Assembly: GCA_028098005.1 (NCBI GenBank)
Contig: JAOHFM010000006.1
Coordinates: 1 to 55,545 of the forward strand
DNA: 55,545 nucleotides
Direction: 5' to 3'
From: Psychrosphaera sp.
GTDB taxonomy: Bacteria > Pseudomonadota > Gammaproteobacteria > Enterobacterales > Alteromonadaceae
Part shown: piece by piece, positions 1 through 9,999 of the stretch
Numbering within the stretch: position 1 is the first letter of the stretch
Layout of the letters: each line of letters opens with the position of its first letter
The notes under the pieces: generated by a model
The model's input: the letters and a program-made list of their open reading frames with translations, nothing else
What the model was told of the DNA's origin: nothing
Databases searched by the model: none
Translations under genes and position numbers: made by a program

Positions 1-24
1 CATGTTTGTTGTAAAATTTGTTTT

Positions 25-42
25 TAATAACGCTCGTTATTA
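25..42 (-). terminator. Inverted repeat after dsbD, possible weak terminator
   Basis: An 8-bp perfect inverted repeat (TAATAACG, two bases, CGTTATTA) lies about 13 bases beyond the dsbD stop codon. On the minus strand it is followed by an A-rich rather than a T-rich run, so intrinsic termination is only a weak guess. It may simply be an AT-rich palindrome. Confidence 0.3.
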
Positions 43-54
43 CTTCGCCAACGG

Positions 55-1929
55 TTAGATGCTTTTTAAATGCGCCAGAAATGTGGTTGCATTCATATAA
101 CCCGTTACGCGTTGAGTTGTTAACTCTCCGCCACTGGTATTAAAAAATAGAATAGTTGGTAACCCTAAGATATCGTACTCTGTAAGCACTTCTATATCTG
201 CGTCGTTATTGGCCGTCATGTCGATTTGTAGAAGAACAAAGTCTGCCATTTTGTCTTGCACACTTTTGTCTGAAAACGTAAAGGCCTCAAACTCTTTACA
301 GGCAACACACCAGTCAGCGTAAAGGTCTAACATCACGGGCTTTCCAGCTGCGTTCGCTTGAGCAATTTGCTGTTTAATTTCAGTCATATTCGACACTTTT
401 ATAAACTCAACTTCATGCGATTCAGCTGATGCAGACACCGTTTGAGTTGGCAATATTGGCTTAATCACTAGAACAAAGCCCAACAGGAAGCTAAATAACG
501 ATACTACCCAAAAGCCACTTTTTGCCGTATTAGACGCTTGACCTAGATATTGGCTATGGAAGTAACCCGCTATTACGATTAACAAAATACCCGCGAGTAA
601 CAGTACCCATTGTAAATCAACAAAACGTTCTAATAGAATGAGTGGGATAGCCAATAAGATAAAGCCGAATAGGTTTTTAACCACATTCATCCAGTTGCCC
701 GCTTTAGGAAGCAATTTACCACCTGAGGCACCAATTAATAATAGAGGTAAGCCCATACCTAAACTAAGCACGTACAAGGTAACAAAACCTATGAGTAAGT
801 CGCCTGTTTGAGCAACGTATAATAGAGCGCCCGTTAACGGAGCCGTAGTACACGGCGAAGCGATAAGACCACTTAACAAGCCCATTACAAACACGCCCAC
901 TAAATTGCCTGATTTTTGATTGTTACTCACTTGAGTTAATTTGTTGGTCCAAGACTGAGGTAACTGAAGGTTATACCAGCCGAACATCGCCCCAGCGAGC
1001 AATACGAAAATGACAGACACCGTAATTAAAACAGCAGGATGTTGCAGAGCAGCTTGGAACTGCACGCCCATGCTAGCAACAACTAATCCCAATAGTGAAT
1101 ACGTGATTGCCATACCTTGCACATAAATGAACGCAAGCCATAAACCTTTTTTAACGGTCATATTACTTTGCCCAGCAATGATGCTGGATAAAATTGGGAA
1201 CATTGGGAAAACACAAGGCGTGAAGGCCAAACCTACACCCAAACCGAAGAAAATAAGTAACGTCCATAACAAACTCTCATTCGCTAATGAGTCTGCTAGT
1301 GAGTTTTGTTGAGAAGTATTTGCTATTGAAACTGAACCGTTTGTTGATAAACCAGGTGCTGAAACCGAGTCTGATGTTTCCGTGCCATTGTTCGAGTTAT
1401 TAGTGCTGTTATTGCCAGTGCTGCTAGCTGCTTTTAATGCGGCAATCTCGTCAGCAGAAATCGCAGTTAAAGGAATACGTTTAACGGTTGGGTTGTAACA
1501 AAAGCCTGCTTCAGCACAACCTTGATATCTTATATTCAAATAGCCGTTTTCAGCTATTTCGCTGAAGCTAACGTCTATTTTTGATTGAAAGAAGTAAACA
1601 TCCACCACCCCAAAAAACTCATCTTCAATTTGAGTACCGTCTTGCTTAACTGTTTCGGCAATTGTGCTGTTGTCTGCTTGGAACTGAAACTTGTCTTTAT
1701 ATAAATAGTAACCGTCTGCTATGGTCCAGTTTAAAACAACCTTGTTATCAACCTGTTTAAAGTCGAACATAAAGGCTTCATCTACTGGTAAGTATTCAGT
1801 TTGTTGGCCAAACAAGCCTTTTAGTGGATCCGCCGTAATTGCAGCGTGACTAACGCTGGTAAATAAAGACAAACTGGCGAGGGTAAAAGCAAAAATCCAA
1901 TTTGTAATGGTACTACGTGTGTTAAGCAT
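55..1929 (-). CDS. dsbD: Thiol:disulfide interchange protein DsbD
   Basis: Inner-membrane reductant conduit that passes electrons from cytoplasmic thioredoxin to periplasmic DsbC/DsbG and cytochrome c maturation partners. All three DsbD parts are visible in 624 residues: a signal peptide (about 1-29, ending SHA), a periplasmic alpha domain with the Cys138/Cys144 pair, a Ser/Asn/Thr-rich linker (about 165-210), a multi-span membrane domain with TPCVFP (Cys239) and SPCTTAP (Cys360), and a C-terminal thioredoxin-like gamma domain with WCVAC (Cys541, Cys544) and a cis-Pro in GLPT. The start codon directly abuts the cutA stop (TAA then ATG), so the two genes are co-transcribed. Length and motifs are normal for the family. 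Confidence 0.97.
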   Translation of the reverse strand: MLNTRSTITNWIFAFTLASLSLFTSVSHAAITADPLKGLFGQQTEYLPVDEAFMFDFKQVDNKVVLNWTIADGYYLYKDKFQFQADNSTIAETVKQDGTQIEDEFFGVVDVYFFQSKIDVSFSEIAENGYLNIRYQGCAEAGFCYNPTVKRIPLTAISADEIAALKAASSTGNNSTNNSNNGTETSDSVSAPGLSTNGSVSIANTSQQNSLADSLANESLLWTLLIFFGLGVGLAFTPCVFPMFPILSSIIAGQSNMTVKKGLWLAFIYVQGMAITYSLLGLVVASMGVQFQAALQHPAVLITVSVIFVLLAGAMFGWYNLQLPQSWTNKLTQVSNNQKSGNLVGVFVMGLLSGLIASPCTTAPLTGALLYVAQTGDLLIGFVTLYVLSLGMGLPLLLIGASGGKLLPKAGNWMNVVKNLFGFILLAIPLILLERFVDLQWVLLLAGILLIVIAGYFHSQYLGQASNTAKSGFWVVSLFSFLLGFVLVIKPILPTQTVSASAESHEVEFIKVSNMTEIKQQIAQANAAGKPVMLDLYADWCVACKEFEAFTFSDKSVQDKMADFVLLQIDMTANNDADIEVLTEYDILGLPTILFFNTSGGELTTQRVTGYMNATTFLAHLKSI

Positions 1930-2256
1930 TTATTTGTTACCTTGTGATGTCATTTCTTGTACCCAATTTAAATAGTCACGGTTGCCGTGATTTACATCAA
2001 TAACCAGAAACTCAGGTACTTCGTATGGATGATGTTCGTTTACATAAGACTCGATTGCCGCGATATTTCTTTCACTTGTTTTTAAAAACATTTGAACTTC
2101 AACATTTTGTTCTAGTTTTCCTTCCCATTTATAGAGGGAAACCACTGATGGGATTAAATTGACGCACGCCACCAAATCTTTATCGAGTAAGCCCTCAGCT
2201 AAAGAATGGGCAGTGGGTAAATCCGGACTAGTGATTAAAATTAATTTAACGGTCAT
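1930..2256 (-). CDS. cutA: Divalent-cation tolerance protein CutA
   Basis: Small trimeric cytoplasmic protein of the CutA1 family, linked genetically to copper and other metal tolerance; its biochemical role is unsettled. The 108-residue length, the early VACVN segment, the KWEGKLE region and the C-terminal HPYEVPEFLVIDV segment are family hallmarks. It is the first gene of a cutA-dsbD pair with no intergenic base, an arrangement also found in other gammaproteobacteria. It is divergent from fxsA across about 140 bp. Confidence 0.95.
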   Translation of the reverse strand: MTVKLILITSPDLPTAHSLAEGLLDKDLVACVNLIPSVVSLYKWEGKLEQNVEVQMFLKTSERNIAAIESYVNEHHPYEVPEFLVIDVNHGNRDYLNWVQEMTSQGNK

Positions 2257-2349
2257 TTTATTATCTCGTTCAATGTATTACGTAAACCTTAAGAAAAAAT
2301 TAACAAATGGTTACATACTATTGTTCAACTTTACTTGAATACCGTCGTA

Positions 2350-2377
2350 TTGTCCCATACTTAACTAGAGTTAATAT
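2350..2377 (+). promoter_or_regulatory. Candidate sigma-70 promoter for fxsA
   Basis: TTGTCC (2350-2355) and TAATAT (2372-2377) are separated by 16 bases and sit just upstream of the fxsA start at 2399. A purine-rich AGGAA ribosome binding site follows at about 2390. Each hexamer matches consensus at four of six positions, so this is tentative. Confidence 0.3.
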
Positions 2378-2398
2378 TGAATTTTTATTAGGAAAAAT

Positions 2399-2953
2399 AT
2401 GCCACTGTTTTTTATTTTTATCATCATTCCATTAATTGAATTAATGATCCTTCTAGAAGTAGGTAGCATTATTGGTAGTGGCTGGACGTTCATCATTATT
2501 ATCGCCACCGCTATTTTAGGCACTAAGTTAGTTAAGCAACAAGGTGTGCAAACGTGGACTAAGATACAGCAAGAGTTGGCAACTGGTTCACTTCCTGCCC
2601 AAGCAATGTTTGACGGCATATGTATTTTAGTTTCGGGTGTATTATTGATAACACCTGGTTTTATGACTGATATTTTTGGTTTGCTTCTGCTTACACCACC
2701 ATTTAGAAAAGCCGTTTATTTGCAAGTAGGCCATAGAGTGCAAGTGCGCGGCGCCGGTTTTAATGCATCAGGGTTTGGTCAAGGTGGAGGTGGGTTCTCA
2801 AACCAGTCAACAGGAAGGACTTTTGAGAATGAAATGGATCAAAACACTCATCAAGATACGGGTGATTCAAGTTCAAATAGCCAGCAGGGTTATATTGATG
2901 AAAACCCTCAACAGCCAACAACTATTGATGGCGAATACAAGAGAAAGGAATAA
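2399..2953 (+). CDS. fxsA: FxsA family membrane protein
   Basis: Inner-membrane protein of the FxsA family, named for suppression of F exclusion of phage T7 when overproduced in E. coli. Of 184 residues, the first 110 or so form the conserved part: a hydrophobic segment (about 2-20), a second after the GSIIGSGW region (about 28-42), then a third (about 72-95) ending in the family-typical TPGFMTD and TPPFRK. The last 70 residues are a Gly/Gln/Ser-rich hydrophilic tail. AGGAA precedes the ATG. As in E. coli, it sits just upstream of groES-groEL, but here a small regulator gene lies between. Confidence 0.93.
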   Translation: MPLFFIFIIIPLIELMILLEVGSIIGSGWTFIIIIATAILGTKLVKQQGVQTWTKIQQELATGSLPAQAMFDGICILVSGVLLITPGFMTDIFGLLLLTPPFRKAVYLQVGHRVQVRGAGFNASGFGQGGGGFSNQSTGRTFENEMDQNTHQDTGDSSSNSQQGYIDENPQQPTTIDGEYKRKE

Positions 2954-2984
2954 ACGCCAGCAAAACCTTGTCTGAGTCGTTAAG

Positions 2985-3012
2985 AAAAAAGGGCCTAAAA
3001 AGGCCCTTTTTT
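2985..3012. terminator. Bidirectional rho-independent terminator after fxsA
   Basis: A GC-rich stem (GGGCC/GGCCC) flanked by six A and six T bases gives a classical terminator readable on both strands. It lies 31 bases beyond the fxsA stop and separates fxsA from the XRE gene and groE. Confidence 0.85.
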
Positions 3013-3095
3013 GTTGCATCTAGCCAAAGTTCCAACACCCAAACAGAAACAACAAATCCACCTTATTCTACAACTTTCATGAAGGCAAACATTTT

Positions 3096-3112
3096 TATCC
3101 CAAAATGGGATA
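3096..3112. promoter_or_regulatory. 17-bp perfect inverted repeat upstream of the XRE gene
   Basis: TATCCCA-AAA-TGGGATA is a perfect palindrome with 7-bp arms and a 3-bp centre, ending 27 bases before the start of the XRE gene. Size and symmetry are typical of an operator bound by a dimeric XRE/Cro-like protein, so autoregulation by the neighbouring gene is plausible. Binding is inferred. Confidence 0.5.
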
Positions 3113-3139
3113 TTCGCTACACGCACCTACTGTTCGCCC

Positions 3140-3391
3140 ATGAACAAACTCTGGTGTGAAAAAAACTCACGCTTTCGAACCTATTTAAAAGAAATTAGAG
3201 AAGTCTCAGGTCAAACCCAGACACAACTCGCCAGTAGCTTAGGGAAACCACAAAGTTATGTTTCTAAATACGAAAGCGGAGAACGAAAGTTAGACTTCTT
3301 GGAAACAATTGAAGTTGTTGAAGCCTGTGGCAAGTATGATTTGCAGGAATTAGTTACATTGTTATCTGACAAATCTCAAAAGCTAAAATAG
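3140..3391 (+). CDS. Small XRE-family helix-turn-helix regulator
   Basis: A stand-alone HTH protein of 83 residues, related to the Cro/C1 family. The HTH lies at about residues 13-55: TQTQLASSLGKPQSYVSKYESGERKLD shows the usual QxxLA...S.vSk.E.G.r pattern. No other domain is present. The ATG has no visible Shine-Dalgarno sequence; a TACTGT hexamer (3128-3133) lies six bases upstream, so a leaderless transcript is possible. The gene lies between the fxsA terminator and the groE promoter, with a palindrome just upstream and another over the groE promoter. Its targets are unknown; autoregulation and groE control are inferences. Confidence 0.8.
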   Translation: MNKLWCEKNSRFRTYLKEIREVSGQTQTQLASSLGKPQSYVSKYESGERKLDFLETIEVVEACGKYDLQELVTLLSDKSQKLK

Positions 3392-3492
3392 AAACCTCGC
3401 AGCCTTTAAAGCAAAACTAAAAGCGCGTGAACCGTCTGACTTACATAACCCCTATTATTCCCTAATTTTTCGTTATTTTTTTCAATTTTTCA

Positions 3493-3520
3493 CTTGGGTT
3501 TTTTAAACCCACCCTCATAT
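3493..3520 (+). promoter_or_regulatory. Sigma-32 (heat-shock) type promoter of groES-groEL
   Basis: CTTGGGT (3493-3499) and CCTCATAT (3513-3520) are 13 bases apart, close to the RpoH consensus CTTGAAA and CCCCATNT with its usual 13-15-base spacing. The predicted start of transcription near 3527 gives a leader of about 90 bases before groES. No CIRCE (HrcA) element is present, in keeping with RpoH control in gammaproteobacteria. Confidence 0.65.
3495..3511. promoter_or_regulatory. 17-bp inverted repeat inside the groE promoter
   Basis: TGGGTTT-TTT-AAACCCA is a perfect palindrome with 7-bp arms and a 3-bp centre. It covers the end of the -35 element and nearly all of the spacer of the heat-shock promoter, so a bound protein would block RNA polymerase. 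Its half-site resembles that of the palindrome upstream of the XRE gene (TGGGATA) but is arranged the other way round. An operator role is inferred. Confidence 0.4.
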
Positions 3521-3619
3521 ATTCGCCAACAACTAATTTTTAGTTTGTTTTAAAGCCTCCCAACCCTAAAACAGGGACTTTAAAACCTATTACAACCATA
3601 AACTTGGAGATAATGACAA

Positions 3620-3910
3620 ATGAGCATTCGTCCTCTACATGATCGTTTAATCGTTAAACGTAACGAACAAGAAACAAAATCAGCCGGCGGCATCGTACTA
3701 ACGGGCTCTGCAGCTGAAAAATCTACTCGCGGTGAAGTTATTGCTGTGGGCAACGGTCGTATTTTAGAAAATGGCGACGTTCGTCCGTTAGATGTAAAAG
3801 TTGGCGACACGGTTATCTTTAGCGATGGCTACGGCGTAAAAACTGAAAAGCTTGATGGCGAAGAAGTATTAATCATGTCTGAGTCAGACATCTTGGCAAT
3901 CGTTGAATAA
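3620..3910 (+). CDS. groES: Co-chaperonin GroES
   Basis: Heptameric lid of the GroEL chaperonin. The product has the standard length of 96 residues, the N-terminal [11 protein letters not shown] strand, the mobile loop with its GGIVLTG motif that docks on GroEL, and the C-terminal segment ending [14 protein letters not shown] precedes the ATG by about nine bases. It is the first gene of the groES-groEL operon; groEL follows after 15 bases. Confidence 0.99.
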   Translation: MSIRPLHDRLIVKRNEQETKSAGGIVLTGSAAEKSTRGEVIAVGNGRILENGDVRPLDVKVGDTVIFSDGYGVKTEKLDGEEVLIMSESDILAIVE

Positions 3911-3913
3911 TAG

Positions 3914-5578
<1,665 letters not shown>

Positions 5579-5620
5579 TAGAGATTTTCTCTATCGCCAT
5601 AGCTCTAACCACTTAAACGA

Positions 5621-5652
5621 AAGCCTGAACAGAAGTGTTCAGGCTTTTTTAT
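5621..5652 (+). terminator. Rho-independent terminator of groES-groEL
   Basis: An 11-bp perfect stem (AAGCCTGAACA/TGTTCAGGCTT) with a GAAG loop runs into six T bases, 42 bases after the groEL stop. The convergent regulator ends at 5658, so the hairpin may serve both strands. Confidence 0.9.
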
Positions 5653-5657
5653 ATGCT

Positions 5658-7193
5658 TTACAGGCTTACCCCACCTAACCTCTGCTCCATCTCAGCTAAT
5701 AGGGGAAGTACTTGATTTAGGTTCTTTGTTTTAGCCATTTTTTTTGCGGTTTTAAACCGCTGACGTGCAGCTAAAGCGTCTCCTTCGCGCAAATGTAAAT
5801 CAGAAATATCAAGATGTCCTTGTACGATTCCCATAGGACAGTTTAATAACTCTTGATATTCCAATGCGGCCTCAAAAAACTGGTAAGCATTACTATACTC
5901 ATTTTGAACTATATTATATTTACCTAACATTGACTGGCTATAAGCGTAGTAAAGCCAATCTTTGTTTTGCTTCGCAAGATTTTCTGCCGCCACTAGATGG
6001 CTTTTTGCTACGTCAAACCTCCCTAGTGCCATGAGTGCACTACCTTTAAAGTACTCTAAACGATGAAAGTACTGCCCTAGTATCTTTTTATCATCAATCG
6101 CCAAGGTTTCATTAATAGCGTTAATGGCCTCATTAAAGTTTCCTAGCTGTAAGTAAATTTTAACGAGAAAGAAACGCGCAACAATATTTTTTGGCTCATT
6201 AATTACCGCACTATTTATGAATGACAAAGCAGAAACTAGATCACCCACTTCGAAAAACTGTATAGCTTTTGCAATCAAGTCATTTTGCAGTTGTTGGTTA
6301 AACACTCCATTTTCAAAGGAAAAGTCCTCACCTGTTGACTCTGCAAAAATATCACCCAATAACGTAAGCAAATGCTCGAGACTCGCGGCCTGAAAGGTTC
6401 TAGTCACTTTTGTTGTTCTACTATAAATAGTATGCACGACATTTAACTCGCCAGGTTGACCAGAAAGAGATGTTTCTAATATGTATGAAGCGCCAGATTT
6501 AGCGAATATTTTATCAATATGATCACGTTCGCCAATGTCGACTCTATTAAGTATTTCGATAACATCTTCAAGGTGAAAAACTGTCACACTATTCTCTGGA
6601 GAAATTCTCTTAATTAATCCCTCCATTGCGCCATACCTCAGCCATCGTTGCGATTCATTCAAAGAACTTACATTGAATGGCAATACCAAAATACCTTGAT
6701 GATTATCTGTGGCTTTTTCGGAAGAAGCTGAACTAGACGGTTTGAACGTTTGCGCATTGAATCTATTGTCATTCACGAAAAAATACGCGAATAAAGATGC
6801 TGAAAAAGACAAAAATAAAACGGTATATAGAATGACAGTTTTATGTTCTTTTGGTGACATTGGGTTTCTAATTAATGTTTTTTCAACCACTCCATCAATA
6901 AACTTTATGGGGGTCTCCCATTTGTAACCTCTTTTCGGATAGGTTTTTATAACCTCTGCACTGGCAAACTCTTTTCTAATCTCATTTATAGATTGAAATA
7001 CAACTTGATCTTCAACTACAGAGCCATCCCAGATAGAGTCTAAAATGTCTGCTTTAGAGTGAAGCTTTTGAGGGTTCGAAGATAATAAAACTAATAAATC
7101 AAAAGTTTTGGGCCTTAACACTATTACTCTTCCGTTAAAAAGCACCTCTCCTGTTGTTCTATTTATTTCACAAACATGATCATATGAAGACAA
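5658..7193 (-). CDS. CadC/ToxR-like membrane regulator with TPR sensor domain
   Basis: One-component transcriptional regulator: a cytoplasmic OmpR-type winged helix (about residues 5-95, with LRPKTFDLLVLL and the wing KTYPKRGYKW), one membrane span (about 119-140), and a periplasmic part of about 370 residues whose C-terminal half looks like TPR repeats (about 300-505). The start is TTG: a stop codon lies two codons upstream and AGGAG is six bases before the TTG, so no alternative fits. The gene is divergent from the exported amidohydrolase fusion across about 240 bp, and a phased direct repeat lies in that gap. Control of the neighbour is inferred; the signal sensed is unknown. Confidence 0.85.
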   Translation of the reverse strand: MSSYDHVCEINRTTGEVLFNGRVIVLRPKTFDLLVLLSSNPQKLHSKADILDSIWDGSVVEDQVVFQSINEIRKEFASAEVIKTYPKRGYKWETPIKFIDGVVEKTLIRNPMSPKEHKTVILYTVLFLSFSASLFAYFFVNDNRFNAQTFKPSSSASSEKATDNHQGILVLPFNVSSLNESQRWLRYGAMEGLIKRISPENSVTVFHLEDVIEILNRVDIGERDHIDKIFAKSGASYILETSLSGQPGELNVVHTIYSRTTKVTRTFQAASLEHLLTLLGDIFAESTGEDFSFENGVFNQQLQNDLIAKAIQFFEVGDLVSALSFINSAVINEPKNIVARFFLVKIYLQLGNFNEAINAINETLAIDDKKILGQYFHRLEYFKGSALMALGRFDVAKSHLVAAENLAKQNKDWLYYAYSQSMLGKYNIVQNEYSNAYQFFEAALEYQELLNCPMGIVQGHLDISDLHLREGDALAARQRFKTAKKMAKTKNLNQVLPLLAEMEQRLGGVSL

Positions 7194-7304
7194 CGCTCAC
7201 TCCTGAGAATAATAAAAAGATATTGGATCAATAATTTTATAAAACAGAGATTCAGAATACTGCAAGTACTATATCAAACCCATTGTTTTTAAATCGTTTT
7301 AGGG

Positions 7305-7324
7305 AACTTATAGATAACTTATAG
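7305..7324. promoter_or_regulatory. Tandem direct repeat, candidate operator for the divergent regulator
   Basis: AACTTATAG occurs twice, separated by AT, which gives a repeat period of exactly 11 bp, one helical turn. OmpR/PhoB-type winged helices typically bind such head-to-tail repeats. It lies between the divergent regulator and hydrolase genes, about 110 bases from each start codon. Binding is inferred. Confidence 0.4.
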
Positions 7325-7434
7325 CATTCATTAATGGTTTTATAACAGTAAAAATTACAATCTTTATACCTATCCTCTAGCTAACTGCTTTGAGAGTAAA
7401 TAAATTTTATTTAACGAGTACGAAGGTATTAGAA

Positions 7435-9882
7435 ATGAAAAATTTTAAACCAGTATTAATAACAAAATGGATATGCCTGCTTTTCTGTTTAAACCTGTCG
7501 ATTAATGCTGCCGCTTTAAACAGCTTAAATACCCAAAATAGACTTGAAGTGGATCGAGCATTTATAGGAGCAAATATTCTTAACCCAAATCTTGATTTCC
7601 CTATTTCAAATGCCACGGTTTTAGTTAGCCAAGGTCGAATCGTCAAAATACAATCTAGTAATGAGCAGGTTCCAGCTAACTACGCGTTAATTGACGTTAA
7701 AAATAAGTGGCTAATACCAGGATTAATAGATGGTCATATACATTTGGCTCAATCTGGTGGCGCTTTTACAAGACCGGATATACTTGATGCAACAAAAATA
7801 TCCAGTTATGAAACTGACCAAAAGTGGTTGCATGAACATTCAGCATCAATTCTGAAGCGTTATCTAGCGCTTGGAATCACTACGGTTTTTGATATGGGAG
7901 GGCCGTCGGAATATTTAGAAAATTACCAAAGAATCATTAATAAAGGCACTTACCCTGATGTGTATGCAGCCGGTGCCCTGATATCACCAATGGCAATACC
8001 AAAACTTAATGTTAATGGTGAAACCTTCTCTAAAGTAACCAACGCCGATGAAGCGAGGTCAGCAGTCAGCAATCAAATCGCACTAAAGTCCCACATAATC
8101 AAAATTGTGTGGTCACAAGAAAACGGCCTTACAACAAAGCAACTATTCGAAATGTACACACCCGCAATTGCTTTGGCGAAAAAGCATAATAAAGTCATCG
8201 CTATTCATGTTGAGGGGCTAGAAAATGCAAAAATGGCCATCAAAGCAGGCGCTGATATTTTAGTACACGGTGTCACAACCGACCGGATTGATAGTGAGTT
8301 TATAGGCTTAATGGAAAAGAACAATGTAACTTACATGCCGACTTTGACTGTTTATGAACACTACTTTCAGCTTTTCAAAAATGAGCTTACGTTTACCCCA
8401 TTTGAACACCAACATTCGCATGACGAAATTATTAATTCGTTTAAATCTTTAATAGAAAACGTGAATCAAACCGATCAAATGTTTCAAATATTCTTGAAAT
8501 ATATGCCAAGAGTTGATGACTCTGACGCTCAACTTGCATCACTCTCCCAACAAGAACAATCGATTGTAAAACAGTTGCGTACTCTATTTTCATCGAAAGT
8601 AATGAATATTCATAAGAAAAACTTAAAAGACATGATCAATGCCGATGTCAATGTGGCTTTTGGAACCGATGCAGGAAATCCTGGAACGCTCCACGCGTCG
8701 TCGGTATATGGTGAGATTTTGGCCTGGCAACAAGCAGGCATTTCTAACAAAGATATACTAAAAGCCGCTACTTTTGGTAATGCAAAAGCGCTTAATTTGC
8801 AACACGACGTTGGCACAATAACCCATGGCAAATATGCTGATTTTGTGGTGCTCAATAATAATCCATATGAAACGTTAAATACTCTCGTTGAACCCGTTAT
8901 GACAGTTAAACGAGGTGTCGTAATTAATGGCAGTGGTGCTCAGGTAGGCGTCAGGTCAGCACGCTTTAGTGCAAGTACAGAGTTAAATGAAACAAGCCTA
9001 GCTTTGTCTGATTCCCTAAAGCAAAAAAGATGGAATCATGGCTCTGCAAATTGTGAGAATAGTGACGAGCCGGATATTGAAGTTCATCAATATAATCAAT
9101 CAAGCTACATCCTTCGCCAAAATAAATGTACAACTTATGAAGCGCCTTTCATTTACGTTTTAATTGGGGATGAGAAAGTGCTAGTTGTAGATACAGGAGC
9201 CATTGAAAGCTCTGCATTATCGCCATTGTATGAAACAGTGAGATCTTTGCTCGACAACCCATCTAGCCAAAGTATAAATGCTGACAAAGAAATATTAGTT
9301 ATTCATTCTCACGGCCACAGAGATCATTACTCCGGGGATATTCAGTTTCAAGGCAAGCCGAACGTCACTGTCGTAGAACCCAGTCGCGATAGCGTCGATA
9401 AATTTTTCGGTTTTAATCACCCTCTAAAAACGCGTGCATATATTGACCTGGGCCAAAGGAAAATAACTGTCATTTCAACCCCAGGCCATCAAGAAGAAGC
9501 TATCACAATTTATGATCCGAAAAATAAGTGGTTGCTCACCGGAGATACATTTTACCCAGGTGCAATATTTGTAAAAGACTGGAAAGACTATAAAAATAGC
9601 ATTGCCCGTTTAGTATCTTTTATACAGACCAATGAAGTGAGCTTTATTTTAGGAACGCATATTGAAATGACCAATACAGCAGGTAAATATTATTCAATAG
9701 GAACAACCTATCAACCTGAGGAAACTTCTTTGGTTTTGGTGCCAAAAGATCTACTCACTTTAAATGACGTTTTGAAAAAATCTAGTGGCGAAAGAACGAT
9801 AGTTTTGGACAGGTTAGTTGTTGAGCCAATGGGCTTACTGCAAAAAACCATCAGTAATATTGCACGGTGGCTAACTCAATGA
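7435..9882 (+). CDS. Exported amidohydrolase / metallo-beta-lactamase-fold fusion
   Basis: A two-domain hydrolase of 815 residues. A signal peptide (about 1-32) predicts export. Residues about 45-510 form an imidazolonepropionase-like amidohydrolase with its metal ligands in place: GHIH (His101, His103), the HIIKIV lysine (Lys223), HVEG (His258), LVHG (His278) and FGTDAG (Asp412). Residues about 555-800 form an MBL-fold domain with HGHRDH (from about 626), TPGHQEE, LTGDT and GTH. The upstream TTG at 7390 adds an unlikely N-terminus; the ATG at 7435 follows CGAAGG. Substrates are unknown; a cyclic amide, peptide or lactam-type compound degraded in two steps is a guess. It is divergent from a membrane regulator. 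Confidence 0.85.
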   Translation: MKNFKPVLITKWICLLFCLNLSINAAALNSLNTQNRLEVDRAFIGANILNPNLDFPISNATVLVSQGRIVKIQSSNEQVPANYALIDVKNKWLIPGLIDGHIHLAQSGGAFTRPDILDATKISSYETDQKWLHEHSASILKRYLALGITTVFDMGGPSEYLENYQRIINKGTYPDVYAAGALISPMAIPKLNVNGETFSKVTNADEARSAVSNQIALKSHIIKIVWSQENGLTTKQLFEMYTPAIALAKKHNKVIAIHVEGLENAKMAIKAGADILVHGVTTDRIDSEFIGLMEKNNVTYMPTLTVYEHYFQLFKNELTFTPFEHQHSHDEIINSFKSLIENVNQTDQMFQIFLKYMPRVDDSDAQLASLSQQEQSIVKQLRTLFSSKVMNIHKKNLKDMINADVNVAFGTDAGNPGTLHASSVYGEILAWQQAGISNKDILKAATFGNAKALNLQHDVGTITHGKYADFVVLNNNPYETLNTLVEPVMTVKRGVVINGSGAQVGVRSARFSASTELNETSLALSDSLKQKRWNHGSANCENSDEPDIEVHQYNQSSYILRQNKCTTYEAPFIYVLIGDEKVLVVDTGAIESSALSPLYETVRSLLDNPSSQSINADKEILVIHSHGHRDHYSGDIQFQGKPNVTVVEPSRDSVDKFFGFNHPLKTRAYIDLGQRKITVISTPGHQEEAITIYDPKNKWLLTGDTFYPGAIFVKDWKDYKNSIARLVSFIQTNEVSFILGTHIEMTNTAGKYYSIGTTYQPEETSLVLVPKDLLTLNDVLKKSSGERTIVLDRLVVEPMGLLQKTISNIARWLTQ

Positions 9883-9943
9883 TTAATAACACTTCGAATC
9901 AAACTCAACAAAAAAGACTCAGATGAAGTCGTTAGGGAAATAA

Positions 9944-9979
9944 AAAGACAACTTAGAGGCAAGAACAACCCCTAAGTTG
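9944..9979 (-). terminator. Terminator of the M16 peptidase operon
   Basis: CAACTTAG pairs with CTAAGTTG, extended inward by a further GG/CC, and on the minus strand the stem is followed by TCTTTTTATTT. It lies 20 bases past the peptidase stop, between two convergent genes. Confidence 0.7.
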
Positions 9980-9999
9980 CTTTCATATTCAGTCCAGAT

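Noticed and set aside
3392..3619. CIRCE element for HrcA control of groE
   Set aside because: No TTAGCACTC-N9-GAGTGCTAA or close variant is present; a sigma-32-like promoter is found instead.
7390..7434. TTG start adding 15 residues to the amidohydrolase fusion
   Set aside because: It would put a charged stretch before the signal peptide; the ATG at 7435 has a better ribosome binding site.
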